Shown: positions 21,229 to 31,649, counted from the first letter of the stretch. The stretch: 64,000 nt of DNA from Maratus speciosus (GCA_963932465.1 OZ010786.1:274692411-274756410), one strand, 5' to 3'. Notes: generated by a model not told the origin, from the letters alone. Program-made: numbers and translations.

Positions 21229-21239
21229 AGAGATCGTAT

Positions 21240-21660
21240 GTTTTTCAAACTCTGCTGAATCTCTCAACCAAGCTGGACCCTCCCACCATCTCCTGGCAGC
21301 TAGCTGTCTCGCCCTGCATCCACGAGTTGGCATGTCTGCAGGATTTTTATCACTTGGCACATACATCCATGATGAAGGACTGCTTATCTTCTGATCTCTA
21401 GAACCCTATTTCGTGCAAATACTAATCAATTGACATCTCTGGATATCCAGGCGAGTACTGTAGATGAATCGCTCCAATAATATCTCTTCATCTTTTCCCA
21501 ACCGAGGGTATCTGTAATAGTTTGCGCCAAACAAGTTCCCATAGTTGCCGCCAATAATTCCATTCTTGGTATCGTGACATTCTTCAAAGGTGCAACTCTT
21601 GATTTGGCTGCTATAAAAACTACTCGACTTGGCTTCCAATTTCTATTCTAAGGAATATAA
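21240..21660 (-). pseudogene. BEL/Pao RNase H region remnant
   Basis: Minus-strand fragments flank the junction with the RT/A17 part. The 77-codon frame starting at 21639 opens with SSSFYSSQIKSCTFEECHDT; in shifted frames the same DNA approximates the usual 'K-x-x-V-A-P-L-K' and 'T-I-P-R-x-E-L-x-A-A' phrases of BEL RNase H. Multiple frameshifts are present, so catalytic residues cannot be assigned. Confidence 0.55.
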
Positions 21661-22601
21661 CTGTTGCGTAAGCAACTTTATTTCCATCTACAAATGTGTG
21701 AAGCGCACACCCTTCTATGTTTCCTGGAGTCATTTTCATGTATCTTGAGATCTCTATACCCTTCAAAACTGTTAGTTTTTGAAACCATAGTAAAAATTCT
21801 TTACGTAACTCACCAGTTATCTTTTCATCCCATTTGAAACCTAATTTCCAGGCTCTTTGCAACATTATTTTCGGACAAATCATGGCTGGTGACGTAAAAC
21901 CAAATGGATCAAATATTTTTTGTACAGCTGATAACATACTGCGTTTAGTGATCTTTTCTGTGTCAAAATCTTGTAACCAACTTAGGTTGATCTTTAACAT
22001 GTCGGAATCCTTATTCCAAACAAGTCCTAAAACATTAGTTTCATTCGTGTTTGTCGCTTCTTGGCGATCACCTGTTACTCCCACTGTCTTAGATCAAAAC
22101 TACCTTTCCCCATGAGCATCTTAGCATCTTCGACAAAATTTTTTAATTCTTCTTCGCTGTTTACACTGGTTACGACATTATCCACATAAAAACTGTGCAG
22201 CAGCCTATCTTTAAAACTTTCAGCGAAATGTAGAGTCCTTCGGATGTGATATTCAATGACTGATGAAAGAAGAAATGGACTGCATTTCGCACCGAATACA
22301 ACTCGGGTATGCCTGAATGTCATTAATTTCTTTTCCTTTAAGTCCTTCCACCTTGATTCAGAAATGGATGATTCGCTAATCTTGCTGACGCATCAAATAC
22401 ATTACGGATCGGGATTGTAGTACTACTCTCTTTTATGATTGGATGATGCGGCAAGAAATTGCCATAAGCTTTCGCTTCGCAAGAAGGAACTTCCTCTATA
22501 ATTCCTTCGTTCATCCAATCATTAAAAACATTCTCGTATTGTTGAAACATGTTCTTGGCGATTAACTTGGAGGTGGTGCCTTCCAAACGTTTCGTCGCCA
22601 A
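21620..22601 (-). pseudogene. BEL/Pao reverse transcriptase and A17-type region, active site altered
   Basis: From 22601 down: YGNFLPHHPIIKESSTT and IRNVFDASAR (RT fingers/palm entry), then VVFGAKCSPFLLSSVIEYH, then SFYVDNVVTSVNSEEE. The last is the palm motif, normally YVDD, here YVDN. Then LGLVWNKDSD, IFDPFGFTSPAMI and WDEKITGEL, typical of the A17/RT connection in BEL/Pao. Frames change near 22330 and 22080. The Asp-to-Asn change alone would be expected to destroy polymerase activity. Confidence 0.85.
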
Positions 22602-22608
22602 TTTAAAG

Positions 22609-23330
22609 TTATCTGGAGTGTTGTTGTGTCGTCAGCACAATGAAGGCAAATCTCCCATACCGTTTTCCTTCATTTACCTTTACTATTTCTGAGAAATGTT
22701 CCTTAATTTGGCAATATATCTCTTCTCTTGACTTCTTCTGTATGGGATCTGCAATTCCGATTAAGTCAAGTCTCCATAGGTTTGAGATACCCGCTTCTTT
22801 TACAAACATTGATGTTACTGTCATCGCCAAGTTTTCGGATGAACATTGTTTTTCACATGGTACTTTTCCCATTATTGTCCCTCTAAGCTATGTTTCCACT
22901 GCGACTAAACCAGAAGACAATATTTTTCTCTGACCAGTTAACATTTTCTCCATAACATCAGCTCCAATTAAAACTTCTATGGTACCACAAAATTGACTCA
23001 CATCGCTTAACATGATGCCACTTTCCTTTAATTCTTGTAACCATGGCCCCTGTGTAACGGGTTGAATATCTCCGCGTATGTTGACTTGATCTCGTACTTC
23101 GAAATTGCACCTGAATTCTTCGTTCAGATCTCTAACTCTTATTTTGTAACAGCTGTGTTGGCATTCTTGAGTGGTAATGCCTCCAAACAGAGAATGTATT
23201 ATCTTTTCTTGCCGAATAGACTTGCAATTCATTTCTTCCGCCACACCTTTTAATATATACGATTTTTTTGTGATGCTGAATCTAACAATAAATGAACAAC
23301 CTTTTGTTTACATTCAGAAACTAGCTTCAC
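22609..23330 (-). pseudogene. BEL/Pao aspartic protease and linker, frameshifted
   Basis: The active-site region VVHLLLDSASQK (normally D-S-G/A) is at about 23285-23255. After a frame change it continues with VAEEMNCKSI, HSLFGGITTQECQH, FRCNFEVRDQ and IEVLIGADVMEKMLTGQ at about 22960. That last piece is the retropepsin-like 'L-I-G-A-D' motif. LWRLDLIGIADPIQKKS then leads into RT. The protease would release gag and pol proteins. A frame break between SQK and VAEEM and others downstream inactivate it. Confidence 0.8.
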
Positions 23331-24990
23331 CTTCAAGGTCTGCAAGAACACATTGGTGGTCTTTTCCCTAATATTCACTTCATCTCTTTTAGACTTCTCC
23401 TCAGCTCCCTCTCGAGTATCTTTACCGGATGACTTACGCTGATCGCACAGTAATGGCACATGACGCTTACTACAAATAATGCATTTCACCATCTCCCGGC
23501 ATCTTTTAGCGGTATGTTCTGGTACTAAACATACGAAACAGCATCTCTTCTCCATGGCGATTTTTTGTATTTCCACCAAGTTTAATTTTCTCGCAGAAAA
23601 GTACTCCGAACTTGCATGTCTTCCCTGGCAAAAAATGCAGACTCCTTTTTTTCTCTGTTACGGAAGAGGTAGTCAGCAGACCTGCCGCTGTCGAAGTTTT
23701 ACTGGTTTTATATTCAAAATTAATGTGATTCTTTTTTGCGACATATTTACGATCTTCACTTTTAGCTAATCCAAAGCCAGCTACGGCGAGTGACACCCTT
23801 TCTTCATCTTCTACTTCAGTTCGCAAAAACTGCATCAAACTATTTAATCTGTCCTCCGCCTCAGTTTTCTCAGACGATATGTTCGTGCGATTCCACACTT
23901 TTAGAAATTCTTGAATTTAGAAATTAATTTTTTTTTGAAACCATGATTTAACCATGATTATAAGATTCATGCACATTTGTCAGGTGTGACATCTAATGTA
24001 TATAAAGGCCGTAAATAGGATTCCAACTTATCATATAACGATGTCAGCTAGAATCTTCCCTTCGTTTGTATTGATATTATCAATTTGAGTAATTCTCTCA
24101 CATAGACATCTACCAATATATCTTCTCTACCAAAACGTGTTTTTAAACTCTCAACTGCTTTGGCGTAATTAATTCCACTCGACGAAAAACTCTCTACAAC
24201 TTCTCTTGCACGGGAGCCGGCAATTGTCGCTTGCACCAGATACTGAAATTTATCTTCCTGTGCTATTTCTGTATTTTCATCAATTTGTCTAAATTAACAC
24301 CAAAACGGTAACCAGCGCAATCGCTAAGACCTTTTTATTGGTGGGGAAAAGAACCTTAAATTGCCAATTCAAATTTCAGTATTTGCCAACTCGTTTTATA
24401 ATTTTGCCAACTTACCACAGTTAGAAAATGTAATATTGTTCTTATTTGTTAAAAGTTTAATAATATTCCCAATTAGTTTTGTAATTTTTGCCATGTCTAT
24501 CAAAAATAGGAAATATATTATAGTTTTTATTAAAGTTTTTACAAATTTGTAAACTAAGTTTGTAAATTTGCCAAGTGTAATAACATTCGCGAATGTTTGG
24601 GGGAAGGCTCCCCCCCCCCTCTTAGCGAGGCCCCTGACGGTAACCAGTCTATTATTTCACCGCCAAACTTTCTGAACTCTTAACTTCGGTAGCGTAAACT
24701 TTCTTCTCATTGCATAACTATCGATAATTGGATTAAGAGCTCCACCTTGGCTGTTTACTGTTGACTGAAGTTTTGCCAATTCTAAATCGTGCCCCAATTT
24801 TAACTTTTCGCCATCAATCTTTGCTTGTAATTCCAATTCCAATTTATCTTTTTTCTTATTCAATGCTTCAGCTTCTTTGCTTGTATTTCTAATTTTTTCT
24901 TTTCCTTTCTTTCTGAAACGGCATTTTCTAAAACGCTCTGTACAAATTCAGAATCATCTTTATCATGGAAGACGGTAGTATTCCGAGTGA
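23250..24990 (-). pseudogene. BEL/Pao gag, middle and C-terminal part, interrupted
   Basis: From 24980 downward: a charged coiled-coil-like segment (DKLELELQAKIDGEK), then FGGEIIDW near 24650, where a hAT MITE (24313-24635) breaks the frame. After it come KFQYLVQATIAGSRAREVVE and SLKTRFGREDILVDVYVREL (the DUF1759-type gag core, 24240-24060). A degraded stretch follows, and then two CCHC-like zinc knuckles, CCFVCLVPEHTAKRC and CIICSKRHVPLLC, at about 23545-23435. Gag packages the RNA; the knuckles bind nucleic acid. The N-terminus lies 3.6 kb away at 28590-28778. Confidence 0.85.
24313..24635. mobile_element. Non-autonomous hAT (323 bp) in BEL gag
   Basis: The ends CAGCGCAATCGCTAAGACC and the reverse complement of CAGGGGCCTCGCTAAGAGG are flanked by a perfect 8-bp duplication ACGGTAAC (24305-24312 and 24636-24643). 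The duplicated bases are gag codons, and gag similarity resumes on both sides. It is therefore a later insertion. The interior is AT-rich and non-coding. Confidence 0.9.
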
Positions 24991-26234
24991 CGCAGCCTTA
25001 AGCCTAAAATCGTATCGTATCGTATCGTATCATAGAATTCGTAGATGGCGGAACTCATATATAACTCGACATCAAAGAAACTCTAACTCGACATCAAAGA
25101 AAACGCGAAAAGCCGCCTTTTAATAACTCAGCAGCTATAGGTCTTATTGTTCTGAATTTTCTAGAACAGTCTTATATCTGCAGTCTAATCGTATACTGAA
25201 ATTTTTACATTTTTACGTGCAGTATATTTTGAGATCTAAATAGCCATTTTTAAAGTGAAAACGTTGGTATGATATCGAGGAAGTTCCTAATTTGAAAATC
25301 TCGAAAACGGTTCTAACGATTATTTTTAAATTGATACATAATATAAATGTGATTAAGGCGAGGTGAATAACACTTTTCTTTTTTCTGGGAAAACTCTCGT
25401 TCGTTAAATAATTCGATTTTTTTTTCTCTCGAAAATGACACGGGCAATTTTTTAAAAATCAAATAAATATGTTTCAGATGAACCAAATAACAATTTACTT
25501 GTTTCCAGCAAGACTCTTGTTCGTTTTAAAATGCGCATGAAAAATAGGACTATATTTCTTCGCCATTCTATGGAAATTTCACCGAAAATGCATGACTTAC
25601 GGCTTAAGACGCAGCCTTAAGCCTAAAATCGTATCGTATCGTATCGTTAAAATCGTATCGTATCGTATCATAGAATTCGTAGATGGCGGAACTCATATAT
25701 AACTCGACATCAAAGAAACTCTAACTCGACATCAAAGAAAACGCGAAAAGCCGCCTTTTAATAACTCAGCAGCTATAGGTCTTATTGTTCGGAATTTTCT
25801 AGAACAGTCTTATATCTGCAGTCTAATCGTATACTGAAATTTTTACATTTTTACGTGCAGTATATTTTGAGATCTAAATAGCCATTTTTAAAGTGAAAAC
25901 GTTGGTATGATATCGAGGAAGTTCCTAATTTGAAAATCTCGAAAACGGTTCTAACGATTATTTTTAAATTGATACATAATATAACTGTGATTAAGGCGAG
26001 GTGAATAACACTTTTCTTTTTTCTGGGAAAACTCTCGTTCGTTAAATAATTCGATTTTTTTTTCTCTCGAAAATGACACGGGCGATTTTTTAAAAATCAA
26101 ATAAATATGTTTCAGATGAACCAAATAACAATTTACTTGTTTCCAGCAAGACTCTTGTTCGTTTTAAAATGCGCATGAAAAATCGGACTATATTTCTTCG
26201 CCATTCTATGGAAATTTCACCGAAAATGCATGAC
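24988..26234. repeat. Tandem duplication, period 638 bp, near identical
   Basis: The segment 25031-25596 repeats at 25669-26234 with only a few differences. Both start after GACGCAGCCTTAAGCCTAAAATCG and a (CGTAT)n tract (about 3-4 units before copy 1, two short runs before copy 2). Both end ATGCATGAC. Between the copies, ACGGCTTAAG and CTTAAGCC make a small inverted repeat. No protein can be read through it. It lies exactly where BEL gag is broken, next to other foreign DNA. Confidence 0.9.
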
Positions 26235-26984
26235 ACTGTATTCATACACATGCTTTCTTTTTAACCACTTTTGGGGAAAAAAATTTTGTCTTCCCACTGG
26301 CTGAGTGGTTAAGGGCCATCGTCTACTGATCTTAAGATAGGCAGTTCGATACTCTCTGATACGTGTTTTTTTTTTTAAGTCTGCTAGTTGACCATTATTC
26401 TCAGTTCCTTTGTAATTTTTTAATTGCTATTAAGTTAAATAAAATTACAATTATAATGACGCCAATTTGATGATGATTATTTCTTGGCAATTTTTCAACA
26501 ATAAAAATATTACCATAAATTTTATAAATATATTTAATTTCAATCACTTTACAAAAAATATACATTAATAATTATTATTTGAATACAAATCACACGATCA
26601 GAAACGTAAAAAAATAATTCATTTCAGCTCTTCTTTTTATAATATTTTTTATTATTATGACGGTCAATCAATATATAATCACTGACATCCATAATATTAT
26701 TATTATTATAATTATTATTTTCCTTGCATAAAAACTATTGTGATGTAATAATTCTTTTATAATAAATAATTTAGTTGAAATGTTTTATTTATAAATATCA
26801 ATGAAGTTTGATAACCCCGAGACAATTGTTTTTATTTAACTTCGCAATATTTACAGTTTACATAATAAGCATATCATAATTCTGGTGTCGCCATCTTTTG
26901 ACGCAATTGCGTACTACATTTTGTCTCTTATTCGGAAAAAAAACTAACGCTTTTCGCCGCTTTGAAAGAATCTCTTGTGACTAG
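26235..26984. other. AT-rich insert within BEL element, mostly unassigned
   Basis: Apart from the tRNA-like segment at 26288-26365, this is very AT-rich DNA with ATT-type short repeats (about 26650-26720). It separates the tandem duplication from the Helitron body and contains no gag similarity. Confidence 0.4.
26288..26365 (+). tRNA. tRNA-like sequence (pseudogene or SINE head)
   Basis: TGGCTGAGTGGTTAAGG matches a Pol III A box (D-arm) and GGCAGTTCGATACTC resembles a B box (T-arm), at tRNA-like spacing. A T-run (26365-26374) follows, as in a Pol III terminator. The acceptor, anticodon and T stems do not pair well, so it is not a working tRNA. The A box is closest to Ser/Leu/Arg-type tRNAs. 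No SINE body or target duplication was found. Confidence 0.35.
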
Positions 26985-28035
26985 AGGTCTATTTCGCAAA
27001 TATTAAGAAAATTACTGCATACAAAAATATTAAAATGGGTAGTATTATAGAGAAATGTTTGATAAAAACGTTGAAGTAGACAGTTTTTAAATCGAAGAAT
27101 TATTTTAAGAGATATTTAATGTTAAATCTAGATAAAATTGTCTCATTAAAAAAGTCTCATAGGAAAAAAAAATATACATGGGAATTTAATCATTTTCATT
27201 CAATTTAATCATTCAATAGAAACTCGAAGTTTGCAGAGTGCATTTATTATTTTTAACTTGCCTACTTTTTTGACGGTTTATTTCAATTTTAAATTAAAAT
27301 TTTCAGAATTTCCAGAGATATTTTTTACATATTTTAGAAAAGGTTATTTTAAATTGTTGCCAATTGTTAAAATAGCGCAAAGAATAATATATCCTTTAAA
27401 TTAAAAATTTATTCACACGTGACTATTATAAACAGAAAAAAATCCTTTTAAATTAGAATTAAATGATAACGTGTTAAAAGCAGGAAAATATTAAACATTA
27501 CGTCATAAAAATTGTTTTTACACATGCTTACTTAAAATGAAAGAAAATTATAAAATAATCAATTATTTTCAAATTAGAATTAAATGATTACGCATTAAAA
27601 GCAGGAAAACATTGAAAATTACGTCATAAAAATTATATTTACACGTGAATATTAAAAGAAAAAGAAAATTTTTAAATAATAAATTCATTGATATGTGTTA
27701 AAAGTCGTAAATGGAGGAAATTACGTCATATTGGCCAAAGTGGCCAAATAATAATATTGCAAAACAGTTTAAATTAAAAAATATATTTATATGAGAGATT
27801 TATTTCAAATTTCGAGATGATATTTTTAACTATAGTTGCCAATTTTAAGGTAGCGCAAATAATAATATTATCTTTCTAATAATAAAAATATTTTCAGTTG
27901 AATGTTACAAAGAGAAAGGAAAGTTTGGTGAAAATTATGTCAGATTTAAAACGTTACATTTAAAATCTCTTATTTAAAATCATTTTCTTATAGCGTTGTT
28001 AAAAAATACCATAAAGCAAAGACTCTGTTGACTTA
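26985..28035 (+). mobile_element. Helitron body fragment, no termini
   Basis: Same-strand similarity to the Helitrons at 53817 and 55223. Examples are 'AATGTTTGATAAA', 'TTTTAAATCGAAGAATTATT', 'TAAGAGATATTTAATG', 'AATTACGTCATAAAAATT' and 'GTTAAAAAATACCA' near 28000. The 5' TCTCTC and 3' CTAG ends are missing. It lies in the insert that splits BEL gag. Non-coding. Confidence 0.65.
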
Positions 28036-28589
28036 GTTCAACAGAGAATGGTTTCTTTGCGTCATTGTGTCCAAACTACATGAAATGTATGAAAAAGGAT
28101 AGTTTGACGCAAATAAACCATTTACATAAATCTTACTCACAATTTTGAATAGCGTGACACAAAAGATAAATCAATTTATTGAAATAAATGCATTTCAATG
28201 CATAGTATAGATTCAATGAAAGTAATATATTTAACAGTGAATTGGAAAATTAAAAGTATTGTGTAGATGTAAAAAAATATTTTAACCAAGTCAAAAATAA
28301 TTTAAATTGAATTTTAAAACAAACCTTTTAAAGTCACATCAAGGCGTCACTTAAATTTTATATCATATCTTTTAAAACTCATATTTTGAATTTATGAGAG
28401 ATGTAAATGATAAAGCAACAGCGAATAAAATTTTATGCAGCTTTTCATATTGAACATAACTTTTGCACATGCGATTATAAATAAAACAAAAATAAAATGA
28501 TGAAATAAATACAAATATATTTTATAAGAAATAGCATAACGTCACTCAAAATTTGATATCAGTATTTTTAAGTTCCATATTTAAAATTC
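28036..28589. other. Unassigned AT-rich sequence between Helitron body and gag start
   Basis: No frame, repeat or motif recognised. 'ACATGAAATGTATG' and 'CATTTCAATGCAT' are small local symmetries. It may be part of the insert or degraded gag sequence. Confidence 0.35.
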
Positions 28590-28778
28590 TTAGAGCATAA
28601 GATAAAGTGCTGCGTCAGAAACTTTTAACCTGTCAAGGGTTTTTGCATTTACTTTACAATTCAAAATTAGATCTTTAAGTGCCACAAGTGCAGCCGTTGG
28701 TGCTAATTTTTCACCTAATTGCTCGGCTAAGAAGATCAAATCTTCTTTTTTAAAATCTTTAAGCAATTTAAACATCAT
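28590..28778 (-). pseudogene. BEL/Pao gag N-terminus
   Basis: The start codon is at 28778, about 75 bp downstream of the primer binding site. The 62 codons read MMFKLLKDFKKEDLIFLAEQ and onward with ALKDLILNCK and a leucine-rich end. The 'L-K-K-x-D-L-x-x-L-A-E-x-L-G' pattern followed by 'L-x-x-L-K-x-L-I' is a SAP-like helical start often seen in gag proteins of such elements. Position right after LTR and PBS supports this. The frame ends at 28590 and the rest of gag resumes near 24985, so 3.6 kb of foreign DNA splits the gene. Confidence 0.65.
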
Positions 28779-28852
28779 GGGAAATCTTTATTTCATTTAA
28801 TTCTTATTAACACCTTCAAACTACATGTGATAGATAGCCTTGTTTAAACTCA

Positions 28853-28871
28853 GGTTCTGTCACGGACGCCA
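28853..28871 (-). promoter_or_regulatory. Primer binding site, tRNA-Arg-like
   Basis: Four bases inside the 5' LTR the element's strand reads TGGCGTCCGTGACAGAACC. This closely resembles the complement of the 3' end of an arginine tRNA including CCA (TGGCGACCGTGACAGGA). It is where minus-strand cDNA synthesis would start. A few mismatches are in line with the element's age. Confidence 0.65.
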
Positions 28872-28875
28872 CTAA

Positions 28876-29447
28876 TGTAACAAATCCACTAAACGTACCA
28901 CGAACAGTGTTGAATTCGGGGTGTGACCCAGGAGGGACATCCCCCCTCACCCGGAGCATTGAAATGTCCCCCACAGAAGATTTGAAATTTTATGCTTTTA
29001 ATGGTCAAAAAGTGCTCTATAATGACCCCCCCCCCCCCCTCGGAGCCGCAGAAATCCCTCCCAGAGAAAAAGGACTGAATTCAACACTGACCACGAAAGC
29101 AGATTTATGTCGACTTTAAATTCCATGAATAAAAGTCTTTTACTAAACTTTAAATCTTAAACGTAAATTATACTCACATTAGCCCCTTTGTGCTCGCATA
29201 GCTGTAATATCTATTACACAACTCCTACGGTGAGATAGCCACAAAAACTTAGCAATAATGACTAATGAAAAACAAGCTACCCGCATTTATTTTCTATTTC
29301 TTTTTTGAATTCACAAAAAATAGCAAGCTGCCACAAAATACATCAAAACTTGCCTTTTTTTTTCTTTAACTCGAGACAATCACATGTGAACGCGCAATAA
29401 AACAAAATATTAAATGTCATTTTAAGTCAATCTTTTTTTTTCTTACA
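28876..29447 (-). repeat. BEL/Pao 5' LTR, truncated and carrying a hAT MITE
   Basis: It aligns with the LTR at 18808-19185, apart from a 193-bp gain (hAT MITE plus duplicated target). At 29447 the LTR sequence (CTTACA) runs directly into the CTAG end of a minus-strand Helitron. The last 62 bp, present in the other LTR (the start of U3 on the element's strand), are missing. The two LTRs differ at many positions, so the element is not recent. Confidence 0.85.
28905..29089. mobile_element. hAT MITE (185 bp) in BEL LTR
   Basis: The ends CAGTGTTGAATTCGGGG and the reverse complement of CAGTGTTGAATTCAGTCC are flanked by a perfect 8-bp duplication ACCACGAA (28897-28904 and 29090-29097). The sibling LTR at 18808 has the empty site. 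The interior has poly-C and CCTCCC-like tracts. A related MITE lies at 60198-60406. Confidence 0.92.
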
Positions 29448-30622
29448 CTAGGGGGCTCTGCCCCCTACGAGCTACGCTCGCCAACCCCCGTTCAGGGACA
29501 CCAAAATCCAAAAAGCACGCTAATTTGATCGGCTTTAAAAATATTGAATTAAAAAAAAAAAAAACAGTAGCGATCTCTCTGTAAACGGGTTTCCATTCGT
29601 CTTTCTTGGATTGGGGATTTTTAAGACCATATCTGCTGCTGTTAAAAGATACAATGGCTGTTTTCGTATTTAATTAAAAAAATTAGTTAAACATTCGAAA
29701 ATAAGCTAATGTAAAATGAATTAAGTAAACAGTGTCATTGTCTCCCGGTATTTTTTAACAGCGCTATAAGATAGTTCTTTTAAATAATTCATTTTAAATG
29801 TATCGTTTTAAATCTGACGTAATTTACACCAAAGTTTTATTTCTCTTATTTATTCACGTGAAAATACTTTTGTTGTTAGAAGGAAATATTATTTGCGCTG
29901 TCTTCGAATTCACGATAATAGTTGAAAATATTATCTCAAAATATCAAGTAAATGTCTCGCGCAGATATATTTTTTAATTTAAATTGTTTTGCCATATTTT
30001 TTGGCCATTTTAAATATGACGTAATTTCCTCCATTTACAGGTTTTAACGCATAGTAATGATTTTTTTATTTTAACATTTTGTTTCTCTTTTAAAATTCCA
30101 GTGTAAATATGGTTCTTATGACGCAATTTTCCTGCTTTTAACATGTAATCATTTTATTCTAATTTTAATTTTTTTTTCTGTTTACAATAGTCCCGTGTAA
30201 ATAAATTTTTAATTTGAAGTAAACATTATTGTTTGCGCTGTTTATACAGTTGGCAACAGTTTAAATTAATAATATTTTTTAAATTTGTAAAAAATATCTC
30301 TCGAAATACTGAAAATTTGAATTAAAAATAGAAATAAAACCTCAAAAAATAGTAAAAAAAAAAAAAAATGCAATCTGCACACCGGGAACTTATAACCTAT
30401 AAAATGATCTAAAAATGATTAAATTCTCATGTATAGTTTTTGCTCCAATAAATTTTTTAATGGAACGATTTTGTCCAACTTTAGCATTAAATATCTCTGA
30501 AAGTAATTCTTCGATTTGAAAACTGTCTGCATCAGCGTGTTTATCAAATATTTCTTTATAATACCACCGATTTCCATATTTTTGTATACGACAGATTTTT
30601 TAATATTAACGAAAAAAGGCCA
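29448..30622 (-). mobile_element. Non-autonomous Helitron, minus strand, 5' end lost
   Basis: The + strand starts CTAGGGGGCTCTGCCCCCTA (29448), the reverse complement of the hairpin-plus-CTAG 3' end seen at 55092 and 56911. It continues with the reverse complement of the same body ('GATCGGCTTTAAAAA', 'CGGTATTTTTTAACA', 'CTTCGATTTGAAAACTGTCT'). Similarity stops near 30622 (AAAGGCC). The host base before CTAG is A, as expected for A/T insertion. The 5' TCTCTC end and GCC repeat are absent, so it is truncated there. Confidence 0.8.
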
Positions 30623-30969
30623 TACTCAAGGCGTACTTAGATACTACTACAGGCAGACTGATTTGCGTTTAATGTATGAAGTCGCTCGCCAGAGGACTCT
30701 GATAAGAATCGTGCACTTTGTGCCAAGTCTTTGAAATTTGGTATAGTATTAGATATGGTCTTGAGGTTTTAGGAAACAACCGCAAACAACTTGTGTGCGC
30801 CTTCTGGTGGTCTGTTTGCTAGAAATCCAATATGGCTGCCATCTGTATAGGTATTTTTTAATAGATAAGCTTATATGAAACACAAAATCTTGAAATGTAT
30901 GAATAATACATGAATAATATAATACCAATATGGAATATGATCTTTACAATATATAATAATTGAGTAATA

Positions 30970-31313
30970 CAGGGTGGTTATAATTAAACTTCCCCTATAA
31001 ACAGCATCCTACAGCGCAAACGGTTGAACGGAATGCAACGAAATGTGGTATTATATAGACTATACACTGAATCCAGAAATGTCAATAAATGTTAATATTG
31101 TTTCTGGATTCTGTTTTGGCCGTTTATTGGATCAAATTTAATGTTTTTCCGGAAAATGCGCGCTCTGGTGGACATTTTGGAACTAAATTTTTTTTTCGAA
31201 ATTCCGTGAGCGCATCTCGTGTATAGTCTATATACCAAATTTCGTTGCATTCCGTTTACCCGTTTGCGCTATAGAATGCTGTTTATAGGGAAAGTTTAAT
31301 TATAACCATCCTG
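30970..31313. mobile_element. Mariner-type MITE (344 bp)
   Basis: Inverted repeats of about 100 bp (CAGGGTGGTTATAATTAAAC, AAACAGCATCCTACAGCGC; right end CAGGATGGTTATAATTAAAC in reverse) are flanked by TA at 30968-30969 and 31314-31315. Non-coding. It sits just inside the left arm of the large element. Confidence 0.85.
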
Positions 31314-31377
31314 TATAATACCATAACAGCAGTATAATATGAGGGGCTCACAACCATAGTAGACCAAGTCCATTTTC

Positions 31378-31560
31378 ATAAAAGATGAGATAATCCATTT
31401 AGAAGGTGCATAAAATCTGTTTTATTCACTCCCGCAGTGAACCAAGTCTATAAACAGATGCCATATATGTGAAAGTATGTGAAAACAGGCTTGGTTCACT
31501 GTGGGAGCAGATAAAACAGATTTTATGAACCTTCTAAATGGACTATCTCATTTTTTATAT
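31378..31560. repeat. Hairpin repeat, arms about 70-80 bp
   Basis: AATCCATTTAGAAGGTGCAT with AAAATCTGTTTTATTCACTC on the left pairs with GAACCTTCTAAATGGACTAT and CAGATAAAACAGATTTTATG on the right. The loop is about 40 bp. No target duplication seen. Non-coding. Confidence 0.75.
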
Positions 31561-31649
31561 AATTGTGCTTTTTTCCGGTTTATAGGTTCTGAACAGTCTG
31601 AACAGTGACTTCAGGAAAACTACAATTTCTTCATATCAACAGAAACATA

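Larger units (their letters stand above)
18808..29447 (-). mobile_element. BEL/Pao LTR retrotransposon, decayed and multiply interrupted
   Basis: A complete layout can be read on the minus strand: truncated 5' LTR, tRNA-Arg-like primer binding site, gag start, gag with zinc knuckles, protease, reverse transcriptase, RNase H region, integrase with DUF5641, polypurine tract, 3' LTR. The order PR-RT-RH-IN and the presence of A17-type and DUF5641 domains are typical of BEL/Pao. Many stops and frameshifts make it non-functional. Later insertions are at 20954-21228 (hairpin), 24313-24635 (hAT MITE), 24988-28590 (duplication plus Helitron body and unassigned DNA) and 28905-29089 (hAT MITE in the LTR). 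Confidence 0.9.

Noticed and set aside
20897..21394. Mirror-image 70- and 110-codon frames with SRSTSSLRLTKK / SRSTSSLHLTKK
   Set aside because: Both come from the two arms of the hairpin insertion at 20954-21228.
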